In this document: piece by piece, positions 18,102-26,257 of the stretch
Position numbering within the stretch: the stretch's first letter is position 1
Layout of the letters: each line of letters starts with the position of its first letter
NCBI GenBank assembly: GCA_965277595.1
Contig: CBDIDH010000001.1
Coordinates: 1,116,001 to 1,180,000 of the forward strand
Source of the DNA: CBDIDH01 sp965277595
GTDB lineage: Bacteria > Planctomycetota > Planctomycetia > Isosphaerales > Isosphaeraceae
Direction: 5' to 3'
Length of the DNA: 64,000 nt
Program-made: the position numbers and the translations under genes
The notes under the pieces: model-generated
The model's input: only the letters and a program-made list of their open reading frames with translations
Told to the model about the DNA's origin: nothing
Databases searched by the model: none

Positions 18102-19076
18102 GTGGCGATCGTGGTCAAAGACTTGATTGACGCGGGGGTCCATTTCGGACACCGGGCGAGCCGGTGGAATCCGAAGATGAAGCCGTACATCTACGGCAAG
18201 CGTAACTCGATCCATATCATCGACTTGAAGGAAACGGTCCGGGGTCTTCTCCGCGCCAGCAAGTTCTTCAACCGGGTCGCCTCGACGAACGGTCTGATCC
18301 TCTTCGTCGGCACCAAACGGCAAGCGGCCGAGACGATCGTCGACGAATGCACTCGCTGCGGGATGCCCTACGTGACCGAGCGCTGGCTCGGCGGCACCCT
18401 CACCAACTTCCGAACCATCCGCAGCCGGCTCGAACGGCTTGAGGAGCTGGAATCGATCCTCGACGGCGAGCAAGCGCTGAGCTACTCGAAGAAGATGATC
18501 GCGACCTTGACCCGCGAGCGGACCAAGATTGACCGCAACCTCTCGGGCATCCGGCACATGACCCGCCTGCCCGAGGCCCTGCTGGTCGTCGACCCGCACC
18601 GCGAAGATATCGCCGTCGCCGAAGCCCGAAAACTGGGCATCAAGGTCGTTGCCCTTCTCGACACCGATTGCGATCCCGACCTCGTCGATCTGCCGATCCC
18701 CGGCAACGACGACAGCATGCGGTCGATCGAACTGGTGATGAAGCGCCTGGCTGACGCGATCGTCGAGGGCAAGGCCTCCGCGCCCCCCGAACCGCCACCA
18801 CGCGAGAACGATCAGGCCGGCGGCGGCCGAGGCGATCGCCGCAATGACCGTCGCGGTCCAGGGGGTCCGGGCCGAGGTGGTCCAGGCAACGTCGCCCGCT
18901 CCGGTGCTCGGGCAGGCAATCGCGGTCCCGAAGGATCAGCGCCCGAACCTTCGGGCGAGACGCCCGTCGAGGGCTCGGTCCCCTCGGAGTCGACCCCCGC
19001 AACCGAACCCGAAGGGCAAGCTCCCGCTCCTGCCCCGGCCGTCGAGGCCGAACCGACACCGCCGGCAGAGTCCTGA
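18102..19076 (+). CDS. rpsB: 30S ribosomal protein S2
   Basis: 324 aa against a usual 230-260. Residues 1-225 are a canonical S2 (LIDAGVHFGHRASRWNPKM, TLTNFRTIRSR, RLPEALLVVDPHREDIAV). The last ~85-90 residues are an added low-complexity tail: first Gly/Arg-rich (GGRGDRRNDRRGPGGPGRGG), then Pro/Glu-rich and acidic. GTG start. First gene of rpsB-tsf-pyrH-frr, a conserved order. Confidence 0.96.
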   Translation: MAIVVKDLIDAGVHFGHRASRWNPKMKPYIYGKRNSIHIIDLKETVRGLLRASKFFNRVASTNGLILFVGTKRQAAETIVDECTRCGMPYVTERWLGGTLTNFRTIRSRLERLEELESILDGEQALSYSKKMIATLTRERTKIDRNLSGIRHMTRLPEALLVVDPHREDIAVAEARKLGIKVVALLDTDCDPDLVDLPIPGNDDSMRSIELVMKRLADAIVEGKASAPPEPPPRENDQAGGGRGDRRNDRRGPGGPGRGGPGNVARSGARAGNRGPEGSAPEPSGETPVEGSVPSESTPATEPEGQAPAPAPAVEAEPTPPAES

Positions 19077-19217
19077 GCAAGACTCCATCCAGGCCATCCG
19101 GGCTGTCAACAATAACGTGGAATGACCCAGGAAGATGAGAGCGAGGAGGGGGGGACAAGGTTCCCCCTTTCCTCGCCGCTTCGGAACCGATCGAGACCCG
19201 CAAAGGGAGATACGCCG

Positions 19218-19847
19218 ATGGCCGAGATCACGGCTGGGGCCGTCAATGAGTTCAGGAAGGCGACCGGTCTGGGCCTCATGGAGTGCAAGACGCTCTTGAA
19301 GGAAGCCGGCGGCGACGTCAAGAAGGCCATGAGCCTCGCCAAGGAAAAGCACGGCAAGAACGCCGAGAACCGCGCGGGGCGGTCGACCAAGGCGGGCCGG
19401 GTTGAAGTTTACATCCACCACGACGGCAAGCAGGCCGCCATGGTCGAACTGAAATGTGAGACCGACTTCGTCGCCCGCAACGACGAGTTCAAGCAGACCG
19501 CCAAGGACATCGCCGTCCACATCCTCGGCGCCAACCCGAAATACACGAACCGCGAGGACGTTCCCGCCGACCTCGTCGAGAAGCAAAAGCAAACGATCCT
19601 CGCCGAAGCCGCGAACAAGCCCGAAGCTGTCCGCGAGAAGCTCGTCGAAGGCAAGCTCGGTCGCTGGTACGGAGAGAACGGCGTCCTGCTTGACCAGCCC
19701 TTCGTCAAGGACGATGCCAAGACGATTCGTGAAATCCTTCACGAATTGAATGCCCGGACCGGCGAAAACATCACGGTCGGCCGATACGCCCGGTTCATCG
19801 TTGGGGACGACCAGGGGGTCGAAACCGCCGAGTCCACCCCGGCCTGA
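19218..19847 (+). CDS. tsf: elongation factor Ts
   Basis: 209 aa, the short EF-Ts form. The N-terminal FRKATGLGLMECKTLLKEA and VELKCETDFVARND, which contacts EF-Tu, are plain. Recycles EF-Tu-GDP. AAAGGGAG precedes the ATG at 19,218; the open frame further upstream reads as leader. Confidence 0.96.
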   Translation: MAEITAGAVNEFRKATGLGLMECKTLLKEAGGDVKKAMSLAKEKHGKNAENRAGRSTKAGRVEVYIHHDGKQAAMVELKCETDFVARNDEFKQTAKDIAVHILGANPKYTNREDVPADLVEKQKQTILAEAANKPEAVREKLVEGKLGRWYGENGVLLDQPFVKDDAKTIREILHELNARTGENITVGRYARFIVGDDQGVETAESTPA

Positions 19848-19898
19848 TCGATCGACTTTTCTTGACCGACCGACCGACCGACCGACGGAGATCGCCAG

Positions 19899-20669
19899 AT
19901 GGACGGACCCTCGGACCTTGGCCCCCCTCTCTTTCAGCGCGTCCTGCTCAAGCTCTCCGGCGAGAGTTTTTGCAGGCCGGGCGAAGGGGGCATCAATGTT
20001 GACGAGGTCAGCCGGATCGCCCGCCAGGCGTGCCGGGTCGCCTCGCGGGGCGTCCAGCTTGCGATCGTCGTCGGCGGCGGCAATATTCTTCGGGGCGCGA
20101 CCCTGTCCCGAAACACCAATGTCATCAAGGAAGCGACCGCCCATTACATGGGGATGACCGCGACCGTCATCAACGGCCTCGCCCTTCAGGACGCCCTGGA
20201 AAGCCTCGGCTGCCCGACCAGGCTCCTGACGACCATCCGGATGGATGAAATCGCCGAGCCGTTCATTCGCCGAAGGGCCCTCGCTCACCTGGAGCGCGGC
20301 CGGGTTGTCGTGCTGGCAACGGGGACCGGAAGTCCTTTCGTCACCACGGATACCGCCGCGGCACTTCGCGGCAAGGAACTCGGCTGCGAGGTCCTGATGA
20401 AGGCCACCCGCGTCGACGGGATCTATTCCGCCGACCCCGAAAAAGATCCGCAGGCCCGCCGATACGAGTCGCTGACCTACGAACAGGTCGTCCGCGACGA
20501 CCTCAAAGTCATGGACATGACCGCGATTGGGATGTGCCTTGATAGCGCCTTGCCGATCCTTGTCTTCAACTTCAAGAAGGAAGGCAACATCGAGCGCGCG
20601 ATCGCCGGTGAGCCGATCGGTACGTGGGTCAGCCATCTGCCACGCCCTCGGCCTGCTGGCCACGTCTGA
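19899..20669 (+). CDS. pyrH: UMP kinase
   Basis: 256 aa. Amino-acid-kinase fold: RVLLKLSGESF, VVGGGNILRG, MTATVINGLALQDALE, GTGSPFVTTDTAAALR and KATRVDGIYSADPEKDP. Phosphorylates UMP to UDP. Standard place between tsf and frr. Confidence 0.97.
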   Translation: MDGPSDLGPPLFQRVLLKLSGESFCRPGEGGINVDEVSRIARQACRVASRGVQLAIVVGGGNILRGATLSRNTNVIKEATAHYMGMTATVINGLALQDALESLGCPTRLLTTIRMDEIAEPFIRRRALAHLERGRVVVLATGTGSPFVTTDTAAALRGKELGCEVLMKATRVDGIYSADPEKDPQARRYESLTYEQVVRDDLKVMDMTAIGMCLDSALPILVFNFKKEGNIERAIAGEPIGTWVSHLPRPRPAGHV

Positions 20670-20768
20670 GGCCATCCGACCCAGGTCGTCGTCTCCCCGC
20701 AGGCCCGCGGTCTTGCTAGACTCTTGGAAAATGCCTTGACCCGTCGCTTACGCCCGGGAGACGCCGCG

Positions 20769-21329
20769 ATGAGCATCGAAGAGATCGTCCTGGAAGCCGA
20801 AGAACGGATGGAGAAAAGTGTCACCCTGCTGACCGAGCAGTTCCGTGGCGTCCGGACCGGCCGCGCCAACGTCGGCCTGGTGGACTCCATCCGGGTCGAC
20901 TACTACGGCTCGCCAACCCCCTTGAAACAACTCGCCAACCTCTCCACTCCCGAACCGCAACAGATCCTCATCCGCCCTTTTGATCCCTCGGTCATTGGCG
21001 ACGTCGTCAAGGCGATCCAGGCGAGCGATATCGGTCTGACGCCGAACTCGGACGGCAAGGCCGTGCGTCTTAACGTTCCCTCGCTTTCCGTCGAACAGCG
21101 CAAGAAGCTTGTCGGCCGCGTCAAGGACCTGGCCGAGGAAGCCCGCGTCGCGATCCGCAACATCCGCCGCGACGCCAACAAGATGGCCGACCACGAGATG
21201 GCTGAGAAGCTTCTGACCGAAGACGACCTGGAAACCTGCAAGGAAGAGATCCAGACCCTCACCAAGCGTTTTGAAGGCAAGGTCAATGAGACCGCCGAGA
21301 AGAAATCGGCCGAGATCCTTGAGGTTTAA
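20769..21329 (+). CDS. frr: ribosome recycling factor
   Basis: 186 aa, exact usual length. Conserved RTGRANVGLVDSIRVDYYG, PEPQQILIRPFD, and the C-terminal helix RNIRRDANK. Splits post-termination ribosomes with EF-G. Start chosen at 20,769 with GGGAG upstream. Confidence 0.97.
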   Translation: MSIEEIVLEAEERMEKSVTLLTEQFRGVRTGRANVGLVDSIRVDYYGSPTPLKQLANLSTPEPQQILIRPFDPSVIGDVVKAIQASDIGLTPNSDGKAVRLNVPSLSVEQRKKLVGRVKDLAEEARVAIRNIRRDANKMADHEMAEKLLTEDDLETCKEEIQTLTKRFEGKVNETAEKKSAEILEV

Positions 21330-21359
21330 TATGTTTCGTCAAGTCGACGATTTTCGGCC

Positions 21360-21389
21360 TTGACCTGCACACCAAAGATATTCTATAAC
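21360..21389 (+). promoter_or_regulatory. promoter for tRNA-Val
   Basis: TTGACC, 18-bp spacer, TATAAC, ending 27 bp before the mature tRNA 5' end. Spacing and position fit a stable-RNA promoter. Confidence 0.65.
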
Positions 21390-21416
21390 GTTCTTTCGCA
21401 ATGCAGTGACGACCCA

Positions 21417-21490
21417 GGGCGTTTAGCTCAGTTGGCTAGAGCACCAGCTCGACACGCTGGGGGTCGCAGGTTCAAGTCCTGCAACGCCCA
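21417..21490 (+). tRNA. tRNA-Val(GAC)
   Basis: 74 nt clover-leaf: acceptor GGGCGTT/AACGCCC, D stem GCTC/GAGC, anticodon stem CCAGC/GCTGG with loop TCGACAC (anticodon GAC), T arm GCAGG-TTCAAGT-CCTGC, discriminator A. CCA is not encoded. An integrase begins 90 bp downstream, so its 3' end is the likely integration site of the accessory element. Confidence 0.95.
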
Positions 21491-21521
21491 TTCTTGGTAG
21501 ACAACGACTTACGGCGAGCCT

Positions 21522-21579
21522 AGAATACCCTCCGGCGGCTCGGGAACCAAAACCCCGAACCGAAACCGGAGGGTATTCT
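21522..21579 (+). promoter_or_regulatory. hairpin burying the integrase ribosome binding site
   Basis: AGAATACCCTCCGG (21,522-21,535) is perfectly complementary to CCGGAGGGTATTCT (21,566-21,579), and the loop holds a second short stem (CTCGGG/CCCGA). The right arm contains the GGAGGG that serves the integrase GTG at 21,581. In RNA the site would be double-stranded. Confidence 0.65.
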
Positions 21580-21580
21580 C

Positions 21581-22600
21581 GTGGGACGCCCGAAAAAACA
21601 GAGCCGCGAACCGTTCTGGTTCGCCGACCGGCAGGCGTGGTACGTGGCCATCGGCACACGGAAACAGCGCCTCTCCCCCGACAAGGACGAGGCATGGCGG
21701 TTGTGGCACGAACTCATGGCCAGGTCACCAGAGCAGCCCAAGGCCGTCATCCACGGCCAGCAATCGCTCGTGGTCGAAATCCTTGACGCTTTCCTCGATT
21801 GGGCGCTGACCAACAGTAGCCCCCGCACGTATGCGTGGAGGCAGGAAAACCTCCAGACGTTCGCCCGGAGCATCCCGCCGACCCTTACCGTGGCGGAACT
21901 CAGGCCGATCCACGTCACGCGGGAGATGAACGCACACCCGACGTGGGGGCCGGATACGCGGGCGAACTTCGCCAGGTGCGTCCAGCGTGCCTTCCGCTGG
22001 GCCAAGAAGCAGGGCATCATCGATGTCAACCCGGTCGAAGACGTGGAGAAACCCGGCAAGGGCCGGAGGGAGGAATTCTACAGCTACGAGGAGTACGAGA
22101 GGCTTCTTGCCGCGTTCCCCGACCAGAACATGCTCGACGTGCTGGTGACGGCGTGGGAGACGGGGTGCAGGCCGCAGGAACTGTTCGCGGTCGAGGCACA
22201 CAATGTCGATCCGGGTGGCAAGCGGTGGGTGTTCAAGGTCAAGGACTCCAAGGGCAAGCGGAAGCCGCGGATCGTCTACCTCAGCGATCCCGCCCTTGAG
22301 GTGTCGGCACGGCTGGCGACACAGCACCCCACGGGCAAGCTGTTCCGTAACGCGGACGGCAACCCGTGGGATAAGGAAACCGTCGGCAGGCGGTTCGCAC
22401 GCAAGAAGAAAACCCTCGGCAAGCGGTATTGTCTCTATTCCTTCCGTCACTCCTTCGCGCAGCGGAAGCTGCTGGCGGGCGTTGACCCGATCGTCGTGGC
22501 GACGCTGCTCGGCCACTCCAACCTGTCGATGCTGGCCAACCAATACAGCCACCTGATGAAAAACCCGGAGCACTTGCTCAAGGCCGCTAACGACTTTTAG
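21581..22600 (+). CDS. int: tyrosine recombinase/integrase of the accessory element
   Basis: 339 aa. N-terminal SAM-like DNA-binding domain (about 60-150), catalytic domain from about 165. Catalytic Arg in TGCRPQE (R197), Lys region VKDSKGKRK, the box LYSFRHSF (R289; Tyr replaces the first His of the usual HxxR), GHSNLSM (H312) and QYSH (Y322 nucleophile). Integrates the element at tRNA-Val. GTG start with GGAGGG inside a hairpin, suggesting tight translational control. Related to the second integrase at 43,028-43,885. Confidence 0.93.
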   Translation: MGRPKKQSREPFWFADRQAWYVAIGTRKQRLSPDKDEAWRLWHELMARSPEQPKAVIHGQQSLVVEILDAFLDWALTNSSPRTYAWRQENLQTFARSIPPTLTVAELRPIHVTREMNAHPTWGPDTRANFARCVQRAFRWAKKQGIIDVNPVEDVEKPGKGRREEFYSYEEYERLLAAFPDQNMLDVLVTAWETGCRPQELFAVEAHNVDPGGKRWVFKVKDSKGKRKPRIVYLSDPALEVSARLATQHPTGKLFRNADGNPWDKETVGRRFARKKKTLGKRYCLYSFRHSFAQRKLLAGVDPIVVATLLGHSNLSMLANQYSHLMKNPEHLLKAANDF

Positions 22601-22620
22601 GTGACATACCACCACCAATG

Positions 22621-22663
22621 ACACACAGCCCCGCTTGCGAGAAATCGCGGCGGGGCTGTGTGT
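22621..22663. terminator. hairpin between convergent int and HTH genes
   Basis: Perfect 14-bp stem ACACACAGCCCCGC / GCGGGGCTGTGTGT in the space between two convergent genes, followed on the plus strand by TTGTG. T-run is weak, so termination efficiency is uncertain. Confidence 0.55.
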
Positions 22664-22695
22664 TTGTGGGGTGCGATCTGCGTCCGAGCTGTTTA

Positions 22696-22950
22696 CTACA
22701 GGGAGAAGTGCTTGAGATTGACGTGCCGCGCCGGGGTTGCCGCAGGAACCGGCCCCGGCACCGTCCCGCTCAAAAACTCCGCGAGCTGCGCTTCGTCGAT
22801 GCGGATCGCGCCCCGGCCGATCCCGATCCGGTGGCAGCGCAGCCTGCCGCTGGCGACGAGGGCGTAAATCGTCGCGGGGCTGACCTCCAGCCGCTCAGCC
22901 GCATCCTTCACTCGCACGGGTGGCCTCCTCATGTTGGGCATCCGTGCCAT
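22696..22950 (-). CDS. excisionase-like HTH protein
   Basis: 84 aa. VRVKDAAERLEVSPATIYAL and RLRCHRIGIGRGAIRIDEAQL match the MerR/excisionase helix-turn-helix (HTH_17) fold used by Xis proteins. Position next to the integrase suggests control of excision. Start could be any of three Met codons (22,950, 22,941 or 22,932); the reading frame overlaps the upstream gene's 3' end. Confidence 0.75.
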   Translation of the reverse strand: MARMPNMRRPPVRVKDAAERLEVSPATIYALVASGRLRCHRIGIGRGAIRIDEAQLAEFLSGTVPGPVPAATPARHVNLKHFSL

Positions 22951-23203
22951 TTTCCCGATATTTCTCCGGCTCCTCGAACCGGAACCTCCGCCCGTCGCTC
23001 AGCACCACCAGCAGCTCCTTCTCAGGGCCGAATAGCCCAGTCGCCACGACCTGTCCGTCGCACACGACGAACGAGAGACTGGCGTTGCTCGGATCTTCCC
23101 ACGACAGGTTGCACATGTCCCAGATCGCCGCGCCGAGCGTTTCGTACGCCTCCACATCATCGATGCGCCCGGTGGCGACGGTCAGGACGCGCCAGGTGAA
23201 CAT
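22895..23203 (-). CDS. hypothetical protein
   Basis: 102 aa, starting directly after the stop of the upstream gene (TAAATG). Mixed alpha/beta composition with DGQVVATGLFG and VVLSDGRRFRFEEP; no known motif. Part of the minus-strand block. Confidence 0.6.
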   Translation of the reverse strand: MFTWRVLTVATGRIDDVEAYETLGAAIWDMCNLSWEDPSNASLSFVVCDGQVVATGLFGPEKELLVVLSDGRRFRFEEPEKYRENGTDAQHEEATRASEGCG

Positions 23204-23815
23204 TTACCACCCCATCCTTCCCGCCCACCGCTCCACCGGGCCGCGCTTGCGTTCGGCGACGGGTAAGGGCGGTTCAGGTGTCGGCGTGTCGAATTCAACA
23301 CTCAGCACGCCGAGGAACGCGCAGGACAGCATGTCCAGGGAGTGGAGCGTGCGGTCGGGGATGTATCGGACGAAATACTCGAAGACCGCGTCATATCGCC
23401 CCCGCTCCGGCGTGCCTTGCGTGCGGTGGAACGCCCTTTCCATGGTCTTGTTGAGCCGCCCCCGCCGCCAGAAATCGGTCTTGATGTCACCCGGCTCGCG
23501 CGGCAACGACGCGGCGATCCCGGCAACCGCTTCCGGCGTCACCGGCTCCCCGGCCAGGCGGAGGAGTTCGGCGGCGTTGCGGGCCAGCAGGGCACAGCCT
23601 TCCCGGAGGAAGCTGATCCGTGACGATACGGGATGATCGAAGACGATGGCGGCCGTTCCCCCCATCGTCAGTTCCGTGACGTTGATCACGAAATGCGCGT
23701 CGCAATAGCAGCACCTGCCGAGACTCCCCGACATGGAGGTGTGAACGGGGTAGTGACTCAGGCACGCCGGGCAGCAGATGACGGTATCTGTTTCCGCGGT
23801 GATCGTTTCGTTCAT
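23204..23815 (-). CDS. hypothetical protein with zinc ribbon
   Basis: 203 aa. N-terminal CCPACLSHY and CCYCDAHF pair form a four-cysteine zinc-ribbon candidate at about residues 14-40. The rest is helical (FLREGCALLARNAAELLRLA) with no recognised fold. Co-directional with the transfer block. Confidence 0.6.
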   Translation of the reverse strand: MNETITAETDTVICCPACLSHYPVHTSMSGSLGRCCYCDAHFVINVTELTMGGTAAIVFDHPVSSRISFLREGCALLARNAAELLRLAGEPVTPEAVAGIAASLPREPGDIKTDFWRRGRLNKTMERAFHRTQGTPERGRYDAVFEYFVRYIPDRTLHSLDMLSCAFLGVLSVEFDTPTPEPPLPVAERKRGPVERWAGRMGW

Positions 23816-23844
23816 CGCCCCATTCCCCCCTTATCCTGTTGCAC

Positions 23845-23985
23845 CTATGTTTCCGACGCCCTATCGAGCGCCTTGGCGTAGTCCTCCGGGGTATCGAACC
23901 GCGCGGCGGAATCTTCCGGCCATTCTTTGAACAGCTCCTTGTCGTCCGGCTCGATGACGCGCCCCGACCAGGGCGTCCCGCTCAA
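23845..23985 (-). CDS. small acidic hypothetical protein
   Basis: 46 aa (starts SGTPWSGRVIEPDD, ends YAKALDRASET). The only sensible start is a TTG overlapping the upstream stop (ATTGA), so translation would depend on coupling. Rich in Asp/Glu, no motif. Confidence 0.5.
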   Translation of the reverse strand: MSGTPWSGRVIEPDDKELFKEWPEDSAARFDTPEDYAKALDRASET

Positions 23986-24182
23986 TCGGCGTGCCTCGCC
24001 TCACGGAAGTCTTGATAGATGGCCAAGGCCGCCGGGCGGCACCAGTGGATGCAGCAATACATGGCGACCGCGGCAACGGCGTACCCCGGTACCCAGGGGA
24101 TGCAGACGGAGAGGACGGCGACGGACAATCCCGCCGACGCTTTCGCCAGGTCGCACTTCAGGAAATCGGTAATCCGGTTCAT
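23982..24182 (-). CDS. small membrane protein
   Basis: 66 aa with one or two hydrophobic stretches (GLSVAVLSVCIPWVPGYAVA). A cysteine pair (MYCCIHWC) follows. Probably an inner-membrane component of the transfer block; no family recognised. Confidence 0.6.
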   Translation of the reverse strand: MNRITDFLKCDLAKASAGLSVAVLSVCIPWVPGYAVAAVAMYCCIHWCRPAALAIYQDFREARHAD

Positions 24183-24230
24183 TGGTCACTCCGGTGATAA
24201 TGGCCAGCCCCGCGACGGACGCACCCCACT

Positions 24231-24407
24231 TCAGTTGTCGCTCGGCAAATACCTGATGCCGTTCAGTTCCCCGTCCGCCTCATACATCGAGTGCAGGATC
24301 AGGAACAAAACCTTGGCGAACAGCTCCGCCTTGGGCATGTCGGCGGACAGCAGGTTGACGATCTGCGCCGCCGCCGCCGCGCTGTGGTCGAAACGTGGCC
24401 CGTTCAA
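24231..24407 (-). CDS. small hypothetical protein
   Basis: 58 aa (NGPRFDHSAAAAAQIVNLL at the N-terminus, ELNGIRYLPSDN at the C-terminus), mainly helical. TTG start overlapping the upstream TGA, with GGAGGGG 4-8 bases upstream, again coupled translation. Confidence 0.5.
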   Translation of the reverse strand: MNGPRFDHSAAAAAQIVNLLSADMPKAELFAKVLFLILHSMYEADGELNGIRYLPSDN

Positions 24408-24487
24408 CGCCCCCTCCAGTCCTTGTAAGCGCTGATGAAGCAGTAGACGCCGCCCGCCAGCATCAGGCCCGCGATCAGGTCGATCAT
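24404..24487 (-). CDS. 27-residue membrane peptide
   Basis: MIDLIAGLMLAGGVYCFISA plus a short basic tail: one transmembrane helix. Starts with ATGA overlap on the upstream gene and its stop overlaps the next start, so it sits in a tight chain of coupled genes, which argues that it is real in spite of its size. Confidence 0.5.
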   Translation of the reverse strand: MIDLIAGLMLAGGVYCFISAYKDWRGR

Positions 24488-25422
24488 CGCCGTCTCCGGG
24501 TGTAGGTGGGTTCTGGCTGATTTCGCTCCCGCTCCATGCTATAAGTGAATTGCGCATGAGTCGGGGAGATATTCTCCTTGCATTGAGGGCACAGGACATC
24601 ATCAACGATGGGGAAAGAGATCACACTGTAGCCGCGGCTGTGATCATATATCTCCTTCCCATTATTAAAGGGAGTCGGCTTCCCGTCCGGCGTATGCGCC
24701 TTGATCTCCCCCACCACCAGAAGCGCCGAGCAATACTGGCACTTCGCGTTAGGCACGGGGAACTTGGCGCTCCTCAGCCGCACCATCGTCTTGTTCGGGT
24801 CGGGCGGCGGCTCTTCCTCCTTCGGCTCGGATTTCCCCCACGACGGCAGTATCCCCACCAGCCCGCTTTTGGCGGCATCGACGCGGTTCTCCACCACCTT
24901 TCCGACCACCTTGCCCGCGAGGCTGTTTTTCGCGGCATCCGCCTTCTCCTTCAGCTCCTTGACCTGCCGGGTCAGCTCCTCCTTCTCCTGTTTGCCTTTC
25001 AGCTCGATGTCGGCGATTTGCTTCGCTAGGACATCCTTCTCCTCGCGGGTCTTCACCGCCGCGCGCTCGATTTCCAGCTTCGCCTTGGCCTCGAATTCCT
25101 CCCACGCTTCGCGCTTCTCCTTGAGCTTGACGGCGGTGCCGTCGGCCAGCTTCTCGAACCGCTCCATGACGCCGTGCCCGGCTTTTCTGACGCCCTCCGG
25201 CGCTTCCACCTTCCAGCCCCACCACCCTGCGACCGCGGCGCAGGCGATGGGCACATAAATCCACATGCTGTGTTTGATCAGGGAGACGACGACCCCGCCG
25301 ATGATGTTGCCGACGATGCCGCCGGTCACGCGGCTCAACAGGCTCTGATTGCCACCCACGGTGACGACGACGGGTTGCTCGTTGCGGTCGATGATCGGCA
25401 GGTCGTTGAGGGGGACGCTCAT
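24484..25422 (-). CDS. membrane protein with coiled coil and zinc ribbon
   Basis: 312 aa. Hydrophobic segments at about 30-75 (GGIVGNIIGGVVVSLI and IYVPIACAAVAGWWGW), a charged coiled coil at about 95-180 (EEFEAKAKLEIERAAV), and a C-terminal zinc site made of CQYCSALL and CPQCKENI. ATG at 25,422 with AAAGGA upstream; earlier in-frame residues are low-quality leader. Likely a structural part of the transfer machinery, by position only. Confidence 0.65.
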   Translation of the reverse strand: MSVPLNDLPIIDRNEQPVVVTVGGNQSLLSRVTGGIVGNIIGGVVVSLIKHSMWIYVPIACAAVAGWWGWKVEAPEGVRKAGHGVMERFEKLADGTAVKLKEKREAWEEFEAKAKLEIERAAVKTREEKDVLAKQIADIELKGKQEKEELTRQVKELKEKADAAKNSLAGKVVGKVVENRVDAAKSGLVGILPSWGKSEPKEEEPPPDPNKTMVRLRSAKFPVPNAKCQYCSALLVVGEIKAHTPDGKPTPFNNGKEIYDHSRGYSVISFPIVDDVLCPQCKENISPTHAQFTYSMERERNQPEPTYTRRRR

Positions 25423-25484
25423 TGGGAATGTCCTTTCGGGTTCGCTTTGACTGGTGGTAATGGTGCATCCGTGCCCCGGTGATG

Positions 25485-25823
25485 TCAGCGTGTGAAACCT
25501 TTGTCGTCGTTGCCGCCTCGTTTGGCGGCCTGGTCGAGATGGTCGTCGTAGCTGACGCCATACAGGGCGGCGTGTTTGTCGAAGCTGTTGGGTTCGGGCT
25601 CCTCCGGCGGCATGGGGGGCGCTTCGACCGGTGCGGGCCCGCTCGATCCGGGCCACGGGAGATAACCCGAATGGCCCGCGGAATGGAGGGCATTCCCCAG
25701 CTCATCCGCGCCATGGGGGATCACCTTGTCGGTGAAGTGGGCGTAAATCTCCTTTGCTATAGTTTTGATGCTGAGCCGGTGCTTCATGTGGTGGTCGAGC
25801 TTGCGTTCCCACTCAGTGGGCAT
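25485..25823 (-). CDS. hypothetical protein
   Basis: 112 aa. N-terminal basic helix-rich part (EWERKLDHHMKHRLSIKTIA) and a Pro/Glu-rich C-terminal half (APPMPPEEPEPNSF). ATG at 25,823 preferred because of GGAG upstream. No motif. Confidence 0.55.
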   Translation of the reverse strand: MPTEWERKLDHHMKHRLSIKTIAKEIYAHFTDKVIPHGADELGNALHSAGHSGYLPWPGSSGPAPVEAPPMPPEEPEPNSFDKHAALYGVSYDDHLDQAAKRGGNDDKGFTR

Positions 25824-25949
25824 TTGACATACGGCTCCTCTCCAGTATGGTGATCGGGCTGCGAAGGCGTGGAAAACACGTTCCAACCGGGGAAGGTAAG
25901 CGCTTGCTTGTCCCGCGAATATGGCCAGGGTCAGGCGCCTGGCTCGCAG

Positions 25950-26177
25950 CTACCTTTCCATTCCCATATCAACCTCCGGCGCACGCACCTCGGCGACCTG
26001 CGCGGCCTGATTCAGCGCGGCCTCGTACCCGGACGGCGCTTCAACGGCGGGTGCCTGGGGCGCTTCGATTGGAGCTGCATCCATCGCCATTTGACCTGCG
26101 TTGGCCTGTTGCAGTTCGACAACGCCGTCACCGAACTTCTCAAGCAGGAACTCACCCGCCGACTGTGGCTCTGCCAT
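25950..26177 (-). CDS. small Ala/Pro-rich hypothetical protein
   Basis: 75 aa, acidic, Ala/Pro/Val-rich after a short helix (SAGEFLLEKFGDGVVELQQA). AAGAGG precedes the ATG at 26,177. Could be an extended linker-type protein of the transfer block. Confidence 0.5.
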   Translation of the reverse strand: MAEPQSAGEFLLEKFGDGVVELQQANAGQMAMDAAPIEAPQAPAVEAPSGYEAALNQAAQVAEVRAPEVDMGMER

Positions 26178-26257
26178 TGCGAAACCTCTTGTAAAAATGG
26201 ACATTCGTGCTACTGTTGCTCCGACAGAACCGGGGACACTACCGCGCCCCGGTCATC

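Noticed and set aside
18936..20675. 579-codon open frame on the minus strand
   Set aside because: It lies entirely opposite rpsB, tsf and pyrH and follows their high-GC codon pattern; a shadow frame.
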